Origin: Anaerovorax sp. IOR16
Lineage (GTDB): Bacteria; Bacillota; Clostridia; Peptostreptococcales; Anaerovoracaceae
Direction of reading: 5' to 3'
Assembly: GCF_017168145.1 (NCBI RefSeq)
Contig: NZ_JADQTL010000009.1
Location: forward strand, 1,120,799 to 1,184,798
DNA length: 64,000 bases
Under the pieces are notes generated by a model. That model was not told the DNA's origin. It did not search any database and saw nothing but the letters and a program-made list of their open reading frames with translations. Shown here one piece after another: positions 1 through 8,537 of this stretch; the first letter of the stretch is position 1, and each line of letters opens with the position of its first letter. A program made the position numbers and the translations under genes.

Positions 1-753
1 ACTGTAAAAACAGAAGTATCAGATTCTACTATTGAAACTCCTGTTGACAAAAGTGAACAGGAAAAAGAAAAAGTCGAACAAGCTTCTTTAACAGAATGGG
101 ATTTAAGAAAAAAATTAAGAAATGCTTGTAGAGCGAAATTGGATGTTTGGTGTTATATTGCATTCCACTTCCCTATTGATAAAACGATTTGGGTAGAACG
201 TGATGACAGAGAAAGTGAATTGGATTTTGTTTTATTTACATATGAAGTGACAAATGATGAAGTTACATTATCTGAACCTAAAGATGTAAAACTATCTGTT
301 TCGGTAAGAGAAATTAATAATATCGTTTCACAATTATCTCAAAAGGATGACGCACTTGTAAAAGCAAATGAAAAAAATCAGGAATTATCTACTGAAATTG
401 CAAACCTTACTCCATTTAAAGAAGCTTGCGAAAAGGCAGAACAAGAAAGAATTGAAGCTGAAACAGTCCAGAAACGTAAAGATTTATTACATAAAATCGA
501 AAAAAGTAATCTTTTTACAGCAGAAGAACTGGAATCGGCAGAAATTAAACAGATGATTGAAAATATTGATGAATCTGGAATAAAAAATTTAATGGCTGAT
601 AAGTTTATGGCTTCTCTTGAAACAAATCAAGAAACGACTACAGAAGTAAGTGAGATAAAAGAAAACCCTGAAACTTCTTCTGTAAAAGCTGATATTACAT
701 CTGATGAAGATGAAGCAACTTCAAAAGACGTTATGAAAGCCATTTTAGGCTAA
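1..753 (+). CDS. Phage scaffold-like or capsid assembly protein, 5' end missing
   Basis: The frame is open from the first base, so the gene begins left of the window; the first internal ATG at 139 is not the start. The 250 visible residues are highly charged. A motif WDLRKKLRNACR is followed by a compact region (about residues 46-100), then a long Lys/Glu-rich coiled coil (about 105-190) and an acidic tail ending in DVMKAILG. Position directly before decoration-like and capsid genes, and the coiled-coil character, suggest a scaffolding or minor head protein. I do not recognise a named family, so the function is inferred from order. Confidence 0.5.
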   Translation, partial: TVKTEVSDSTIETPVDKSEQEKEKVEQASLTEWDLRKKLRNACRAKLDVWCYIAFHFPIDKTIWVERDDRESELDFVLFTYEVTNDEVTLSEPKDVKLSVSVREINNIVSQLSQKDDALVKANEKNQELSTEIANLTPFKEACEKAEQERIEAETVQKRKDLLHKIEKSNLFTAEELESAEIKQMIENIDESGIKNLMADKFMASLETNQETTTEVSEIKENPETSSVKADITSDEDEATSKDVMKAILG

Positions 754-774
754 TTTAAGAAAGAAGGTAATTAA

Positions 775-1251
775 ATGTTAAGAGAATTACAGGTAATTAA
801 TGGTAAAAATATTGCCGCAGATTTTAAAGCAAAGACTACTATGAAAACTGGGATGGCTGTAGTGAAAGATTATACTACAAAGGAAGCTAAATTCCCTACG
901 ACTGGTACAGCAGATAATTTATTTTTAGTAAATAAAGAACGAATCCCAACTGGTATCAATACTGCAAGAACTGATTTTTCTGATTATGACGAAGAGTTTG
1001 TAGATGTTAAAGTTGGAGAATTTATTAAGCTTCCTAAATATACCGATGGTGAAATTATAGCAACTGATGCTGTCGGTACAGACGCCAAGAAGCCTACAAG
1101 GGGTAAGGTTTTGATGGCTGATACGGATGGTACTTGGATTGATGCTGCGTCTACAGTTGCATCAAGATATTTATATGCTGATGATTATATTGATAATGGT
1201 CATGCGTTAATTAAAATTCAGATTCTTGATACACCTATTAAAAATGCTTAA
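775..1251 (+). CDS. Putative capsid decoration or stabilising protein
   Basis: A 158-residue protein with a GAAAGAAGG ribosome binding site sits between the scaffold-like gene and the major capsid gene. It is predicted to be mostly beta strand, with no membrane segment or signal peptide. Small beta-rich proteins at this position in tailed phages are usually capsid decoration proteins. I see no diagnostic motif, so the call rests on position and size. Confidence 0.45.
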   Translation: MLRELQVINGKNIAADFKAKTTMKTGMAVVKDYTTKEAKFPTTGTADNLFLVNKERIPTGINTARTDFSDYDEEFVDVKVGEFIKLPKYTDGEIIATDAVGTDAKKPTRGKVLMADTDGTWIDAASTVASRYLYADDYIDNGHALIKIQILDTPIKNA

Positions 1252-1283
1252 TAGATAATAATATTAAATAAGAAAGAAGGAAA

Positions 1284-2282
1284 ATGAATATGTTGAAACA
1301 TGAAATTGCAGAAAAGATTGCAAATGTAAATATGTTTGAGATTGCACAGAAGACTGAATATAAAGCAAATCTCTTAACCAATGATGAAAAAGAAATTGTA
1401 GCTGAACTTGATAAATGGGCTAAAGAAATCGGTGAGACGGGAGCAGACCCAGACCGTCAGATTGCTTCTTTTATTAGAAAAACCGTAGAAGAGGAAGTAT
1501 ATAATGCTCCAGAAGAAATTTTGGACATGATGTTTAATCGTGGTTCTATTGGTGAATTTGATGATTATAAAGCAACGGTCATGGCTAAGAATAAGTTACA
1601 AGCATACGAAGCTGCTAAAGGCGGTAATGTAGATAGAAGCTACTTAGATATTTCTGTATTAAAACCAGCATGGAAGCATCTTCAGGTTGAAACTGATATT
1701 TCTTATGCTGATTTAAGAAGAAATGGATGGAAAACAGTAGCTACTCTTACTAATTTTGCTGTAGAAACACTGAAAAATAAAATGTTCCAGATTTTATTTA
1801 ATATTGTTGATACTGGAATTAAGTCTGGTGCAGAAAACTATATTAATGAAACTACGGCTAAACCAACTCAAGCAACTATGGATGCTATGGCTTTATATAT
1901 TAATGATAGAGCAGATGGTCAAGGCGTGATTGTGACATTGTCTAAGTATATCCAAGCAGCAAGTAAATTGACTGGTTTTGTTTCTGATGAGATGAGAAAT
2001 GAAGTACATAGAACAGGTAGACTTGGCTCTTATGATGGAGTTACAATGGCACAGATTTCTGGTGCTCACAAATTAGCCGATGGTTCTACACAGTTAAAAG
2101 ATAAAAGAATGTATGGTATTGCTGGCAAAATTGGTGATTGTGATATGAAGGGCGATGTTCGTGTCTATGAAACGATGGATGATGATAATGAAATCGTTAA
2201 AATTAAAGTCACTGGTTTTGAATTTGGATATTCTTTTAATGCCGATACTCTTGAAAAGATTTGCAAGGTTGTATTAGCGTAA
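1284..2282 (+). CDS. Probable major capsid protein
   Basis: A 332-residue protein with a strong site AGAAAGAAGGAAA before ATG. It has a helical N-terminal part (about 1-85), then mixed alpha/beta sequence with a charged stretch YLDISVLKPAWKHLQVETD near 122-140 and a C-terminal beta region containing GFEFGYSF. Length, position after a decoration-like gene and before head-tail connectors, and the stable hairpin just after the stop (consistent with a heavily used transcript) all fit the major head protein. No other gene in the head block is a better candidate. The fold is not proven by sequence reading. Confidence 0.65.
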   Translation: MNMLKHEIAEKIANVNMFEIAQKTEYKANLLTNDEKEIVAELDKWAKEIGETGADPDRQIASFIRKTVEEEVYNAPEEILDMMFNRGSIGEFDDYKATVMAKNKLQAYEAAKGGNVDRSYLDISVLKPAWKHLQVETDISYADLRRNGWKTVATLTNFAVETLKNKMFQILFNIVDTGIKSGAENYINETTAKPTQATMDAMALYINDRADGQGVIVTLSKYIQAASKLTGFVSDEMRNEVHRTGRLGSYDGVTMAQISGAHKLADGSTQLKDKRMYGIAGKIGDCDMKGDVRVYETMDDDNEIVKIKVTGFEFGYSFNADTLEKICKVVLA

Positions 2283-2290
2283 AATTAATT

Positions 2291-2320
2291 ATATAGGGAG
2301 TTATTATATGCTCCCTATAT
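2291..2320 (+). other. Hairpin after capsid gene
   Basis: A perfect 10-bp stem (2291-2300 with 2311-2320, arm ATATAGGGAG) encloses a 10-base loop. No T-run follows, so it looks more like an RNA-stabilising or processing hairpin at the 3' end of the capsid message than a terminator. Confidence 0.5.
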
Positions 2321-2333
2321 TAAGGATATTATT

Positions 2334-2516
2334 ATGGAAAAATTATTTTTCTGTTATTCAAATAGATTGAAACGTGCTTTAATTTCAAATGGGTTTACTC
2401 CTATATGTATTGGAATTAATAAACGCAATAATCAGAAATTTTATTTATTTGAAGGAACTTTTGAATTGAATTATTATAAGGACTATCTCTATCAAAAAGA
2501 GAGAGATAAATTTTAA
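2334..2516 (+). CDS. Small phage protein, DUF5659-like
   Basis: Sixty residues beginning MEKLFFCYSNRLKRALISNGF. The pattern of an aromatic start, a helix, the phrase CIGINKRNNQKFYLFEGT and a final charged helix matches small DUF5659-type proteins often found among phage structural genes. The function of that family is unknown. It sits 10 bases before the next gene and is probably co-translated with it. ATG at 2334 is the only plausible start. Confidence 0.55.
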   Translation: MEKLFFCYSNRLKRALISNGFTPICIGINKRNNQKFYLFEGTFELNYYKDYLYQKERDKF

Positions 2517-2526
2517 GGAGAATAAA

Positions 2527-3216
2527 ATGGCGTTAGCAAAAGAAAAATCATATTTGGTTTTAAATTATAATACTAATCCAGTTTCTATTTCTACTAGACA
2601 TGACAGCTATTTAATTGATGGTGGGTCAAATGAATCCCCCTCTGTTCTTCCATTAACAATTGATGAAATTATAACTGCAAATAGTAATGGATACGCTTTT
2701 AAATATGGATTGTTATTTTTTGAAGAAGAATATCAAGAAGATATATATGAAGAATTAAGAATTAAGGATTGGAAAAATATTTTAACTAACCTACAAATTG
2801 AAGATATTATTTTAAATCCGACTAAAGAAAAGCTTGAAGAAATTTTATTAATAGATAATGAGATTTATTTTGACAGAATTGTTGGTATTTATACAGGATT
2901 AAAAAATGCTGGCATCGATATTTCTAATCGTGTAGAATTGGTAATTTCTCTTAGAGAAAAAGAATTGTCTGAAAAAAAGAGAAAGACAGAAATCGTACTA
3001 TCTAAAAATGATAGTTTAAAAGCATCTCCTAAAATTTCAGAAGATGTTGATTTACTAAAGAAACAAAATGAGGAATTGATGCATCAAATGGAAGAAATGA
3101 AAAAGATATTTGAATCTCAAATAAACTCTAATAGTGCTGAAGTTACTAAAGAGGATGAACCTCAGAAAGAAAAAGAAACTAAAAAATCCGCTGGAAGACC
3201 GCCTAAAAATAAATAA
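2527..3216 (+). CDS. Phage structural protein of unknown function
   Basis: A 229-residue protein with an AAGGAG site. The N-terminal half (1-130) is beta-rich and looks folded. The C-terminal half is a Lys/Glu coiled coil (about 170-215) ending in SAGRPPKNK, which contains the AT-hook-like core GRPPK. Such a tail could touch DNA, but this is only a motif match. Position between capsid and head-tail connector genes suggests a head or neck role. I do not recognise the family. Confidence 0.5.
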   Translation: MALAKEKSYLVLNYNTNPVSISTRHDSYLIDGGSNESPSVLPLTIDEIITANSNGYAFKYGLLFFEEEYQEDIYEELRIKDWKNILTNLQIEDIILNPTKEKLEEILLIDNEIYFDRIVGIYTGLKNAGIDISNRVELVISLREKELSEKKRKTEIVLSKNDSLKASPKISEDVDLLKKQNEELMHQMEEMKKIFESQINSNSAEVTKEDEPQKEKETKKSAGRPPKNK

Positions 3217-3233
3217 GAATGGAGGTGTATTAA

Positions 3234-3722
3234 ATGTCAACTCCATATAAAATTCCTATTGAAGCCTTTTTAAGAAGGATTGAAAAAGATAGGGATTTTT
3301 TTAATTATATTAATCTCACACCAGAGCAATCATTAGAAATAGCTAAAGAAAGAGCAAAGGGATATTTAAAAGAAGCAATTGGAAAATTGACATTATGCTG
3401 TGCTCCTGATATTAATTTTTACGATTATGATGATATATCGGAAATTTTTAATAATGACTGGACTGGTCAAGAAATATTTTTAATATCTTCATTGATGTAT
3501 GAGATGCATTTAGATAGAGATATTGCGAAATTGAAATGTTTGAATGTAAATTTTACTTCATCTGATTTAAAAGTGTTCGACCCAAGTAATGCACGTTCAA
3601 CATTTATGGAAATGTACAAGGATGTATGTGAAAAGAATGGAAAACTCCTAGATGAATACTCTAATAGAGATAGAATCACTGGGAAATTAAAAGGCATCAA
3701 TTATCCTTTATATGATGAATAG
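3234..3722 (+). CDS. Putative head-tail connector (adaptor) protein
   Basis: 162 residues, mainly helical, with a GGAGGTG site. Its place right after the head genes and before the head-closure-like and tail-terminator-like genes matches the helical adaptor that binds the portal in HK97/SPP1-type phages. The phrase ISSLMYEMHLDRDIAKLK in the second half is the kind of helix seen in these adaptors. The assignment is by order and size, with no decisive motif. Confidence 0.5.
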   Translation: MSTPYKIPIEAFLRRIEKDRDFFNYINLTPEQSLEIAKERAKGYLKEAIGKLTLCCAPDINFYDYDDISEIFNNDWTGQEIFLISSLMYEMHLDRDIAKLKCLNVNFTSSDLKVFDPSNARSTFMEMYKDVCEKNGKLLDEYSNRDRITGKLKGINYPLYDE

Positions 3723-3734
3723 GCGGTGATAACT

Positions 3735-4739
3735 TTGAATTTAGACATTAATTATTTTCGTGCTATTCAAGGAATGACCGACTTTACAAATGTAAAAGAT
3801 GCACAAATTGCAGATGTTAAACGTCAATTTAATGATAGTTTTTATGATTCAATAAATATTGAGCATGAAATTTTAAGAAATGGAATTGCACAAGATTTTA
3901 TTATCACTTTTGATAAAGATAAAAACTGTAATATTAAACCAAAGCCAAATGAAACTTTAAATGTTGGTGATACATTATTCTGGAATAATTTATATTGGTT
4001 GGTTGTAGAGAAAATTTTACATGATAATATTTATCAAAACCATATTATAAAACCTTGCAATCACCTATTTAAATTTCAACTCAACTCCCCCACTATTTAT
4101 TCTTATTGGGGAATTATCACTAAAACATATTCGGAATATATATCAAAAGAAGATACTAAAATACCTGTTCCAGTCGGTAAAACTCAAATTATATTACCAT
4201 ACAATGAATATACAATGAAAATCTACAAAGATATGCGTTTCTTGATTGAAAAAACATACGACAAAGATGGTGACGAAATTGGTATTGTTTATAATGTTAC
4301 TGGTTTTGATAGTGAAACAAATAGTTATGGTGATAATAAATTACTTATATTGAATGTGGAATCTGGTCTATTTGATGAAGATAAGGATAGTTTGGAACAT
4401 ATGATATGTGATTATATATCCAACTCCCCTACCCCATCTGAAAATCAAGATAGAAGTGATATTTCATGTGAAATTATTTATAAGAGTTTAAGTCTGACAA
4501 GTGGTGGTTCTTCAAAAGAATTTAATGCAGTATTTAAGGATATAGACGGAAATATAGTACCAGATATTGTGGCTTCTTGGAATGTAATTTGCAATTATGA
4601 TATAACAAAAATAATAGATAATAATAAAATTATTTTGTCAATTGATAACGATAATGCAATTGGTTCTATCGTTAAACTTCAAGTAACAAATATAAATATG
4701 CAAGCCGAAATTTCTATGCAGATAAAAGGATTATATTAA
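3735..4739 (+). CDS. Putative head-closure protein with C-terminal Ig-like domain
   Basis: I place the start at TTG 3735, because the ribosome binding site AGGCGGTGAT (3721-3730) lies just before it; a GTG at 3726 falls within that site. The 334-residue product has an N-terminal region typical of small head-closure proteins (VGDTLFWNNLYWLVVEKI around 75-95). A beta-rich middle follows, and the last 90 residues (from about SLTSGGSSKEF) read as a bacterial Ig-like fold such as phages use for surface adhesion. The fusion with an Ig-like domain explains the extra length. Confidence 0.5.
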   Translation: MNLDINYFRAIQGMTDFTNVKDAQIADVKRQFNDSFYDSINIEHEILRNGIAQDFIITFDKDKNCNIKPKPNETLNVGDTLFWNNLYWLVVEKILHDNIYQNHIIKPCNHLFKFQLNSPTIYSYWGIITKTYSEYISKEDTKIPVPVGKTQIILPYNEYTMKIYKDMRFLIEKTYDKDGDEIGIVYNVTGFDSETNSYGDNKLLILNVESGLFDEDKDSLEHMICDYISNSPTPSENQDRSDISCEIIYKSLSLTSGGSSKEFNAVFKDIDGNIVPDIVASWNVICNYDITKIIDNNKIILSIDNDNAIGSIVKLQVTNINMQAEISMQIKGLY

Positions 4740-4750
4740 GGGGTGATTGT

Positions 4751-5221
4751 TTGGGGAAATCTAAAAGTTATGAAGTAATTGAATATAGAGATTTAATTAA
4801 GAAATATCTTCTTGAATCTGATAGTATTTGCGAATTGCTAGGAAATACAGAAAGCCCACAATCACTTTGGCATAATGCTATTTATCCATATGAATTTATA
4901 CCAGATACAACAGAAACAAAAAAGAGTTTTATTAATTTCGAATTAAGAACCGATTCTGATGTAATGAATCCTACATATAAAACTGTTACAATATGGTTTT
5001 TTATTTCAACACATATAGACAACTTAGTAGATTCTACATCTCTTTGGTATGACAGAGTTGTTTGTGTATTGGATAATTTAATAGCACAAGAAAATGTTCT
5101 TGGTATAAATGAAGTGAAACTAATAAGCAATGCCCCATATACTCTGGCTGATAATTTTAAGGGTCGTATTCTTATTTTTAAAGCAAAAGATTACTATGAC
5201 GGTAAGAAAAATGGGAAATAA
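4751..5221 (+). CDS. Putative tail terminator protein
   Basis: 156 residues starting at TTG with a clear AAGGGGTGAT site 8 bases upstream. The alpha/beta pattern (helical start, two long central strands VTIWFFIST and EVKLISNAP, helix between) and the place between head closure and tail tube fit tail terminator proteins of siphoviruses. The gene overlaps the next by 11 bases. No catalytic motif is expected or seen. Confidence 0.5.
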   Translation: MGKSKSYEVIEYRDLIKKYLLESDSICELLGNTESPQSLWHNAIYPYEFIPDTTETKKSFINFELRTDSDVMNPTYKTVTIWFFISTHIDNLVDSTSLWYDRVVCVLDNLIAQENVLGINEVKLISNAPYTLADNFKGRILIFKAKDYYDGKKNGK

Positions 5222-5936
5222 AATAAGTTTATTAAAATGCGGCAAAGTTCCGATAACACCTCAATTATATGTAAGAATCCCAACCGTTGGAGAAGTATTA
5301 GATGATGAACAAACATATTTTTCTATACTTTCATCGTTAATTGCAACTCCATCTTCTCATATGGTTCAGCTTGATAAGGTGGGAATAGATTTTACAGAAA
5401 TAAAAGATTACGATTTATTTTTAATGTTGTTTGATATGTTGAAATCTGAAGATTTATCATTGTTTTTCGGTGACATGAATACATCTAATTTTGAGATGGG
5501 TATAAACAATCAAAATGGCGAAACTGTTTTTTATAATGAAACAAATAACATTATGATAGATATGTTCGTATACTCGCAGATAGTTGAAATATTACGTAAA
5601 ATAACATTATCAGAAAAAAAAGTGATTAAACCAGCTAATGAAGAAGCAAAAAGATATCTTCTTGAAAAAGAAAAGAAAAAACTAAAACGTAGTATGCGTG
5701 AAGGATATAAACCATATTTAGAAAGCTTAGTTATAGCATTGGTAAATACTACAGAATTTAAATATAATTACGAAGAAGTCATGAATTTGTCTTTGTATAA
5801 ATTTAATCAAAGCTTCAAGCAGATACAATCAAAAATATCGTTTGATAATACTATGGTTGGAGTTTATACGGGGAATATTGATACTTCTAAAATATCAGAT
5901 AAATCATGTTTATCATGGTTGTCTATACAAAGTTAA
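5211..5936 (+). CDS. Phage tail-region protein of unknown function
   Basis: I start this gene at ATG 5211 (MGNKISLLKCGKVPI), with GGTAAG upstream and a short overlap with the previous gene; an earlier in-frame ATG at 5130 lies deep inside that gene. The 241 residues include an Asp/Glu-rich middle, a basic stretch KRYLLEKEKKKLKRSMREGYK (about 145-165) and a helical C-terminus. A strong terminator-like hairpin follows at once. The position before the tail tube gene suggests a tail completion role, but I do not recognise the family. Confidence 0.5.
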   Translation: MGNKISLLKCGKVPITPQLYVRIPTVGEVLDDEQTYFSILSSLIATPSSHMVQLDKVGIDFTEIKDYDLFLMLFDMLKSEDLSLFFGDMNTSNFEMGINNQNGETVFYNETNNIMIDMFVYSQIVEILRKITLSEKKVIKPANEEAKRYLLEKEKKKLKRSMREGYKPYLESLVIALVNTTEFKYNYEEVMNLSLYKFNQSFKQIQSKISFDNTMVGVYTGNIDTSKISDKSCLSWLSIQS

Positions 5937-5959
5937 GACTATTAGCAATAGTCTTTTTT
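5937..5959 (+). terminator. Intrinsic terminator inside late operon
   Basis: Stem GACTATT (5937-5943) pairs with AATAGTC (5947-5953) and is followed by six T. It starts at the stop codon of the preceding gene. Confidence 0.7.
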
Positions 5960-5984
5960 ATTGCAATAAATAAGGAGGAAAACA

Positions 5985-6767
5985 ATGATTAATATTGATA
6001 AATTAATAATTACAGAAATTGATAAAATTACAGGTTTTAACAATGCAAATGAATTAGAATTAATCATGGACGAATTGACTGATGCAACTATTTCCAACAC
6101 TGAAGAAAAGGTTGATGTGACTGGTAGAGGTGGTAGAAAAATTGCATCTCTAAAGAAGAATAAGGCAGTAATTGTCAAAGGGACTAATGGTTTATTGGTA
6201 GGTGGAGCATTAGCTGCTATGACTGGCGGTACTGTTACATCTGGTACCAATAAGATAAGAACCACTGATATCATCACAGTTACGGGAAATGCAGGTGTAA
6301 CACAACTTGAAGCAAAAGGTGTCACTGGTGCTGAGATTGGAACTCTATACAAGAAAACATCTACTGGTGCGATGGGTGAAAAAATTGTACAAGTTGCAAG
6401 TGGAGAAACCTTAAAAACTGGAGAATTTACATATAACCCAACTACAAAGGCGTTAGCTTTCTTCACAGGAGATTTGACAGATGGTTCTGAAGTTGTTGGA
6501 TTTTATGATGTTGAAGTAGAGTCTGCAAAAGTTTCCAATGAGTCCGATAAGTACAGTAAGGTGTTGAAATTGTATATTGATGTGACTTGTCAAGATAATT
6601 GTGACAATATGTATCATGGTCAGTTTATTTTTAATCGTGCAGACTTTAATGGTACTTTTGATATCACTATGGGTAAAGACCCTTCCACTCAGGCTTTTGA
6701 AGCAGAATCTTTAGCTGGTGGATGTACAGGTGGAAACCAATTATGGGATTTCATTGTATTTCAGTAG
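5985..6767 (+). CDS. Major tail tube protein
   Basis: 260 residues with an AAGGAGGAAAA site before ATG. The sequence is rich in Gly, Thr and Val and shows repeated beta strands, with a small-residue hinge NGLLVGGALAAMTGG (about 66-80). A second domain contains KYSKVLKLYIDVTCQDN, followed by FIFNRADFNGTFDITMG. These are features of siphovirus tail tube proteins. It is preceded by its own leader after a terminator, as expected for a highly expressed gene. An apparent hydrophobic ORF on the opposite strand here is a shadow. Confidence 0.7.
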   Translation: MINIDKLIITEIDKITGFNNANELELIMDELTDATISNTEEKVDVTGRGGRKIASLKKNKAVIVKGTNGLLVGGALAAMTGGTVTSGTNKIRTTDIITVTGNAGVTQLEAKGVTGAEIGTLYKKTSTGAMGEKIVQVASGETLKTGEFTYNPTTKALAFFTGDLTDGSEVVGFYDVEVESAKVSNESDKYSKVLKLYIDVTCQDNCDNMYHGQFIFNRADFNGTFDITMGKDPSTQAFEAESLAGGCTGGNQLWDFIVFQ

Positions 6768-6783
6768 AGAAAGTAGTGATTAA

Positions 6784-7041
6784 ATGACTAAGGTTCAAAG
6801 ACCATGTAAGGTATGTGGAAAGATGTTTACTCCATGCTTTGATTGTATTCAAGATAAAAATGCTTTTCATTGGAGAGCAGTAGCATGTTCTGAAGAATGT
6901 GGGAGAGAGTTTTTAAAGCTCGTTCTTGAAGATAGGGCTATTAAAGATATATATGAGCCCCCTACTCTATTTAATAATGAAATAGACAATGTTAAAACTC
7001 AAGAGATAAAACCACAGAAAACTAATAAATTTAAAAAATAA
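6784..7041 (+). CDS. Small zinc-finger-like phage protein
   Basis: 85 residues with two Cys pairs, CKVCGKMFTPCFDC near the start and CSEECGREF near residue 38, followed by a basic tail. The spacing suggests one or two bound zinc ions. It lies where siphoviruses often keep tail assembly chaperones, but it is much shorter and I would not assign that role. A strong terminator follows. The function is unknown. Confidence 0.55.
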   Translation: MTKVQRPCKVCGKMFTPCFDCIQDKNAFHWRAVACSEECGREFLKLVLEDRAIKDIYEPPTLFNNEIDNVKTQEIKPQKTNKFKK

Positions 7042-7044
7042 ATT

Positions 7045-7090
7045 ATAGGGATAGCATGGCATTAAATGTGCTGTCTATCCCTATTTTTTT
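7045..7090 (+). terminator. Intrinsic terminator
   Basis: Arm ATAGGGATAG (7045-7054) pairs perfectly with 7075-7084, and a run of T follows to 7090. It separates the tail tube transcript from the endonuclease/RusA cassette. Confidence 0.8.
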
Positions 7091-7111
7091 CAAAGAAAAG
7101 GATGATAAATA

Positions 7112-7812
7112 TTGAGTAAGCCATATATAGTATACGAACATGTGAATAAGATTAATGGTAAGAGATATATTGGTATTACATGTCAAACGCTTAATGGAAG
7201 ATGCGGAACACAAGGTCAAAATTATAAAAATAAATATTTTAAAAATTCAATTAAAAAATATGGGTGGGATAATTTTGAACATAATATTTTACACAAAAAT
7301 TTAGAAGTTAATGAAGCAAAGGAAATTGAAATTAAATTAAATTAATTGAAAAATATAACACAACAAATAGGAATTATGGTTATAACATTTCAAAAGGTGG
7401 GGATACAGGTAATGGATTATGTGGTGTAAACCATCCATTATATGATGTACATAAATATGGCGAATTAGCTCCTAATTATGGTAAAAAACACTCATTAAAA
7501 GCTAGACAAGCTATAAGTGAAGCTCATAAAAAAATGGTAAGAGAGTTGAATCCATTTTATGGAAAACATCATAGTGAAGAAACTAAAGAAAAATTACGAC
7601 AAAATAGTTTAGGTAAATTTGTGGGCTCAAAAAGTCCATGTGCAAAATCAATTATTAATTTAAATACAAATAAAATTTTTGGTTCATTAATAGAATGTGC
7701 AAAATTCTATAATATACATAGTGGAAATATTGTAAAAGTATGTAAAGGTGAAAGAAAGACAACTGGTGGATATAGGTTTGCATATTATGAAGAAAATAAG
7801 GAGATTGCATGA
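7112..7812 (+). pseudogene. GIY-YIG homing endonuclease with NUMOD domains, frameshifted
   Basis: From TTG 7112 (site AAAGGATGAT) the N-terminus reads YIVYEHVNKINGKRYIGIT, the GIY-YIG catalytic start, and stops at 7345 (77 residues). The rest of the protein continues without a stop in another frame from about 7342: LIEKYNTTNRNYGYNISKGG, then two NUMOD3-like repeats (PNYGKKHS and NPFYGKHHSEETKEK) and a NUMOD1-type DNA-binding end (SLIECAKFY, IVKVCKGERKTTGGYRF). The break falls in a tandem AAATT repeat, and removing one 5-base unit restores one frame. The 3' part overlaps the next start codon by ATGA. This is a selfish homing gene, now probably inactive or switchable. Confidence 0.85.
7329..7343. 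repeat. AAATT x3 tandem repeat at frameshift
   Basis: Three perfect AAATT units followed by AATT. The change between two and three units equals the 5-base shift separating the two endonuclease frames. Confidence 0.85.
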
Positions 7813-8363
7813 AAAAATTAAAATTAGTGTCACCTATACCTGTTTCGGTGAACCACTACATAAAACCACGAGTTTTTATGTCTGGTAAGAAGCCAATGGT
7901 GTCAATGTATGAAACAGCAGAAGCTAAAAAATATAAGAAAGATTTTGCAAAATACATAAATGAAGAAATAGAGAAACAACAATGGAATATAATTCCAAAT
8001 AAAACACAACATTTTTATATTGATTGTGTTTTTTATTTTGACCGAATTGATAAAGACCCAAATAACTACTTTAAGTTGCTCTTAGACGCAATTACGGAGA
8101 CTCAAAAAATTTGGGTAGATGATAATGTTACATGTGAAAGAGTAAATGGTATATTTTATGATTCAAAAAATCCTCATATTGATATTACTATTTATCCTGT
8201 CGATTATGTTGGGATATTCCAATCAGTTGAACAATTACAATCGTTTGAAAGTAATTGCATCACTTGTAGTAGATATAAAAATAATTGTAGTCTTTTAATA
8301 AAAGCAAAAAAAGGAAGAATTCAAGAAGAGATACAAGATGGTGTTTGTAGTAAATTTAAATAA
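7809..8363 (+). CDS. RusA-family Holliday junction resolvase
   Basis: 184 residues. The middle carries the RusA signature: YFDRIDKDPNNYFKLLLDAI followed by WVDDNVTCE, with the acidic residues that bind metal in RusA. RusA cleaves four-way DNA junctions during phage recombination. The last 50 residues form an unusual extension with four Cys (CITC...C...C), perhaps metal-binding. It overlaps the endonuclease frame by four bases, so the two genes look like one mobile cassette. A location within tail genes rather than the replication block is odd and suggests transfer. Confidence 0.85.
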   Translation: MKKLKLVSPIPVSVNHYIKPRVFMSGKKPMVSMYETAEAKKYKKDFAKYINEEIEKQQWNIIPNKTQHFYIDCVFYFDRIDKDPNNYFKLLLDAITETQKIWVDDNVTCERVNGIFYDSKNPHIDITIYPVDYVGIFQSVEQLQSFESNCITCSRYKNNCSLLIKAKKGRIQEEIQDGVCSKFK

Positions 8364-8369
8364 AGAAAT

Positions 8370-8407
8370 AAGGGATAAGAAGTATGGAAAATACTCTCAT
8401 CCCTTTT
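8370..8407 (+). terminator. Intrinsic terminator after RusA cassette
   Basis: Outer stem AAGGGAT (8370-8376) pairs with ATCCCTT (8399-8405), an inner stem AGTAT/ATACT closes the loop, and four T end the structure. Confidence 0.7.
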
Positions 8408-8450
8408 GTAAATGGGGTACTATTCGGGTGGTTAGGATTCCCATTTACAA
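8406..8450 (+). other. Long-stem hairpin of unknown role
   Basis: An 11-bp perfect stem, TTGTAAATGGG (8406-8416) with 8440-8450, encloses a 23-base G/T-rich loop. No T-run follows, so it is not a simple terminator. It overlaps the end of the preceding terminator by two bases, and the next 90 bases to the following gene are AT-rich with nothing else visible. Confidence 0.55.
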
Positions 8451-8537
8451 GTTAATTATAAAATAATATTCAGAATTATCATACAAGTAAATATTGGTAA
8501 TATTTTTAAATAAAATATGAAAGATGAGGATATATAT

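Noticed and set aside
5942-6466. Hydrophobic 174-codon ORF on the - strand
   Set aside because: It is the mirror of the tail tube gene; it has no ribosome binding site, and the + frame has clear protein features.
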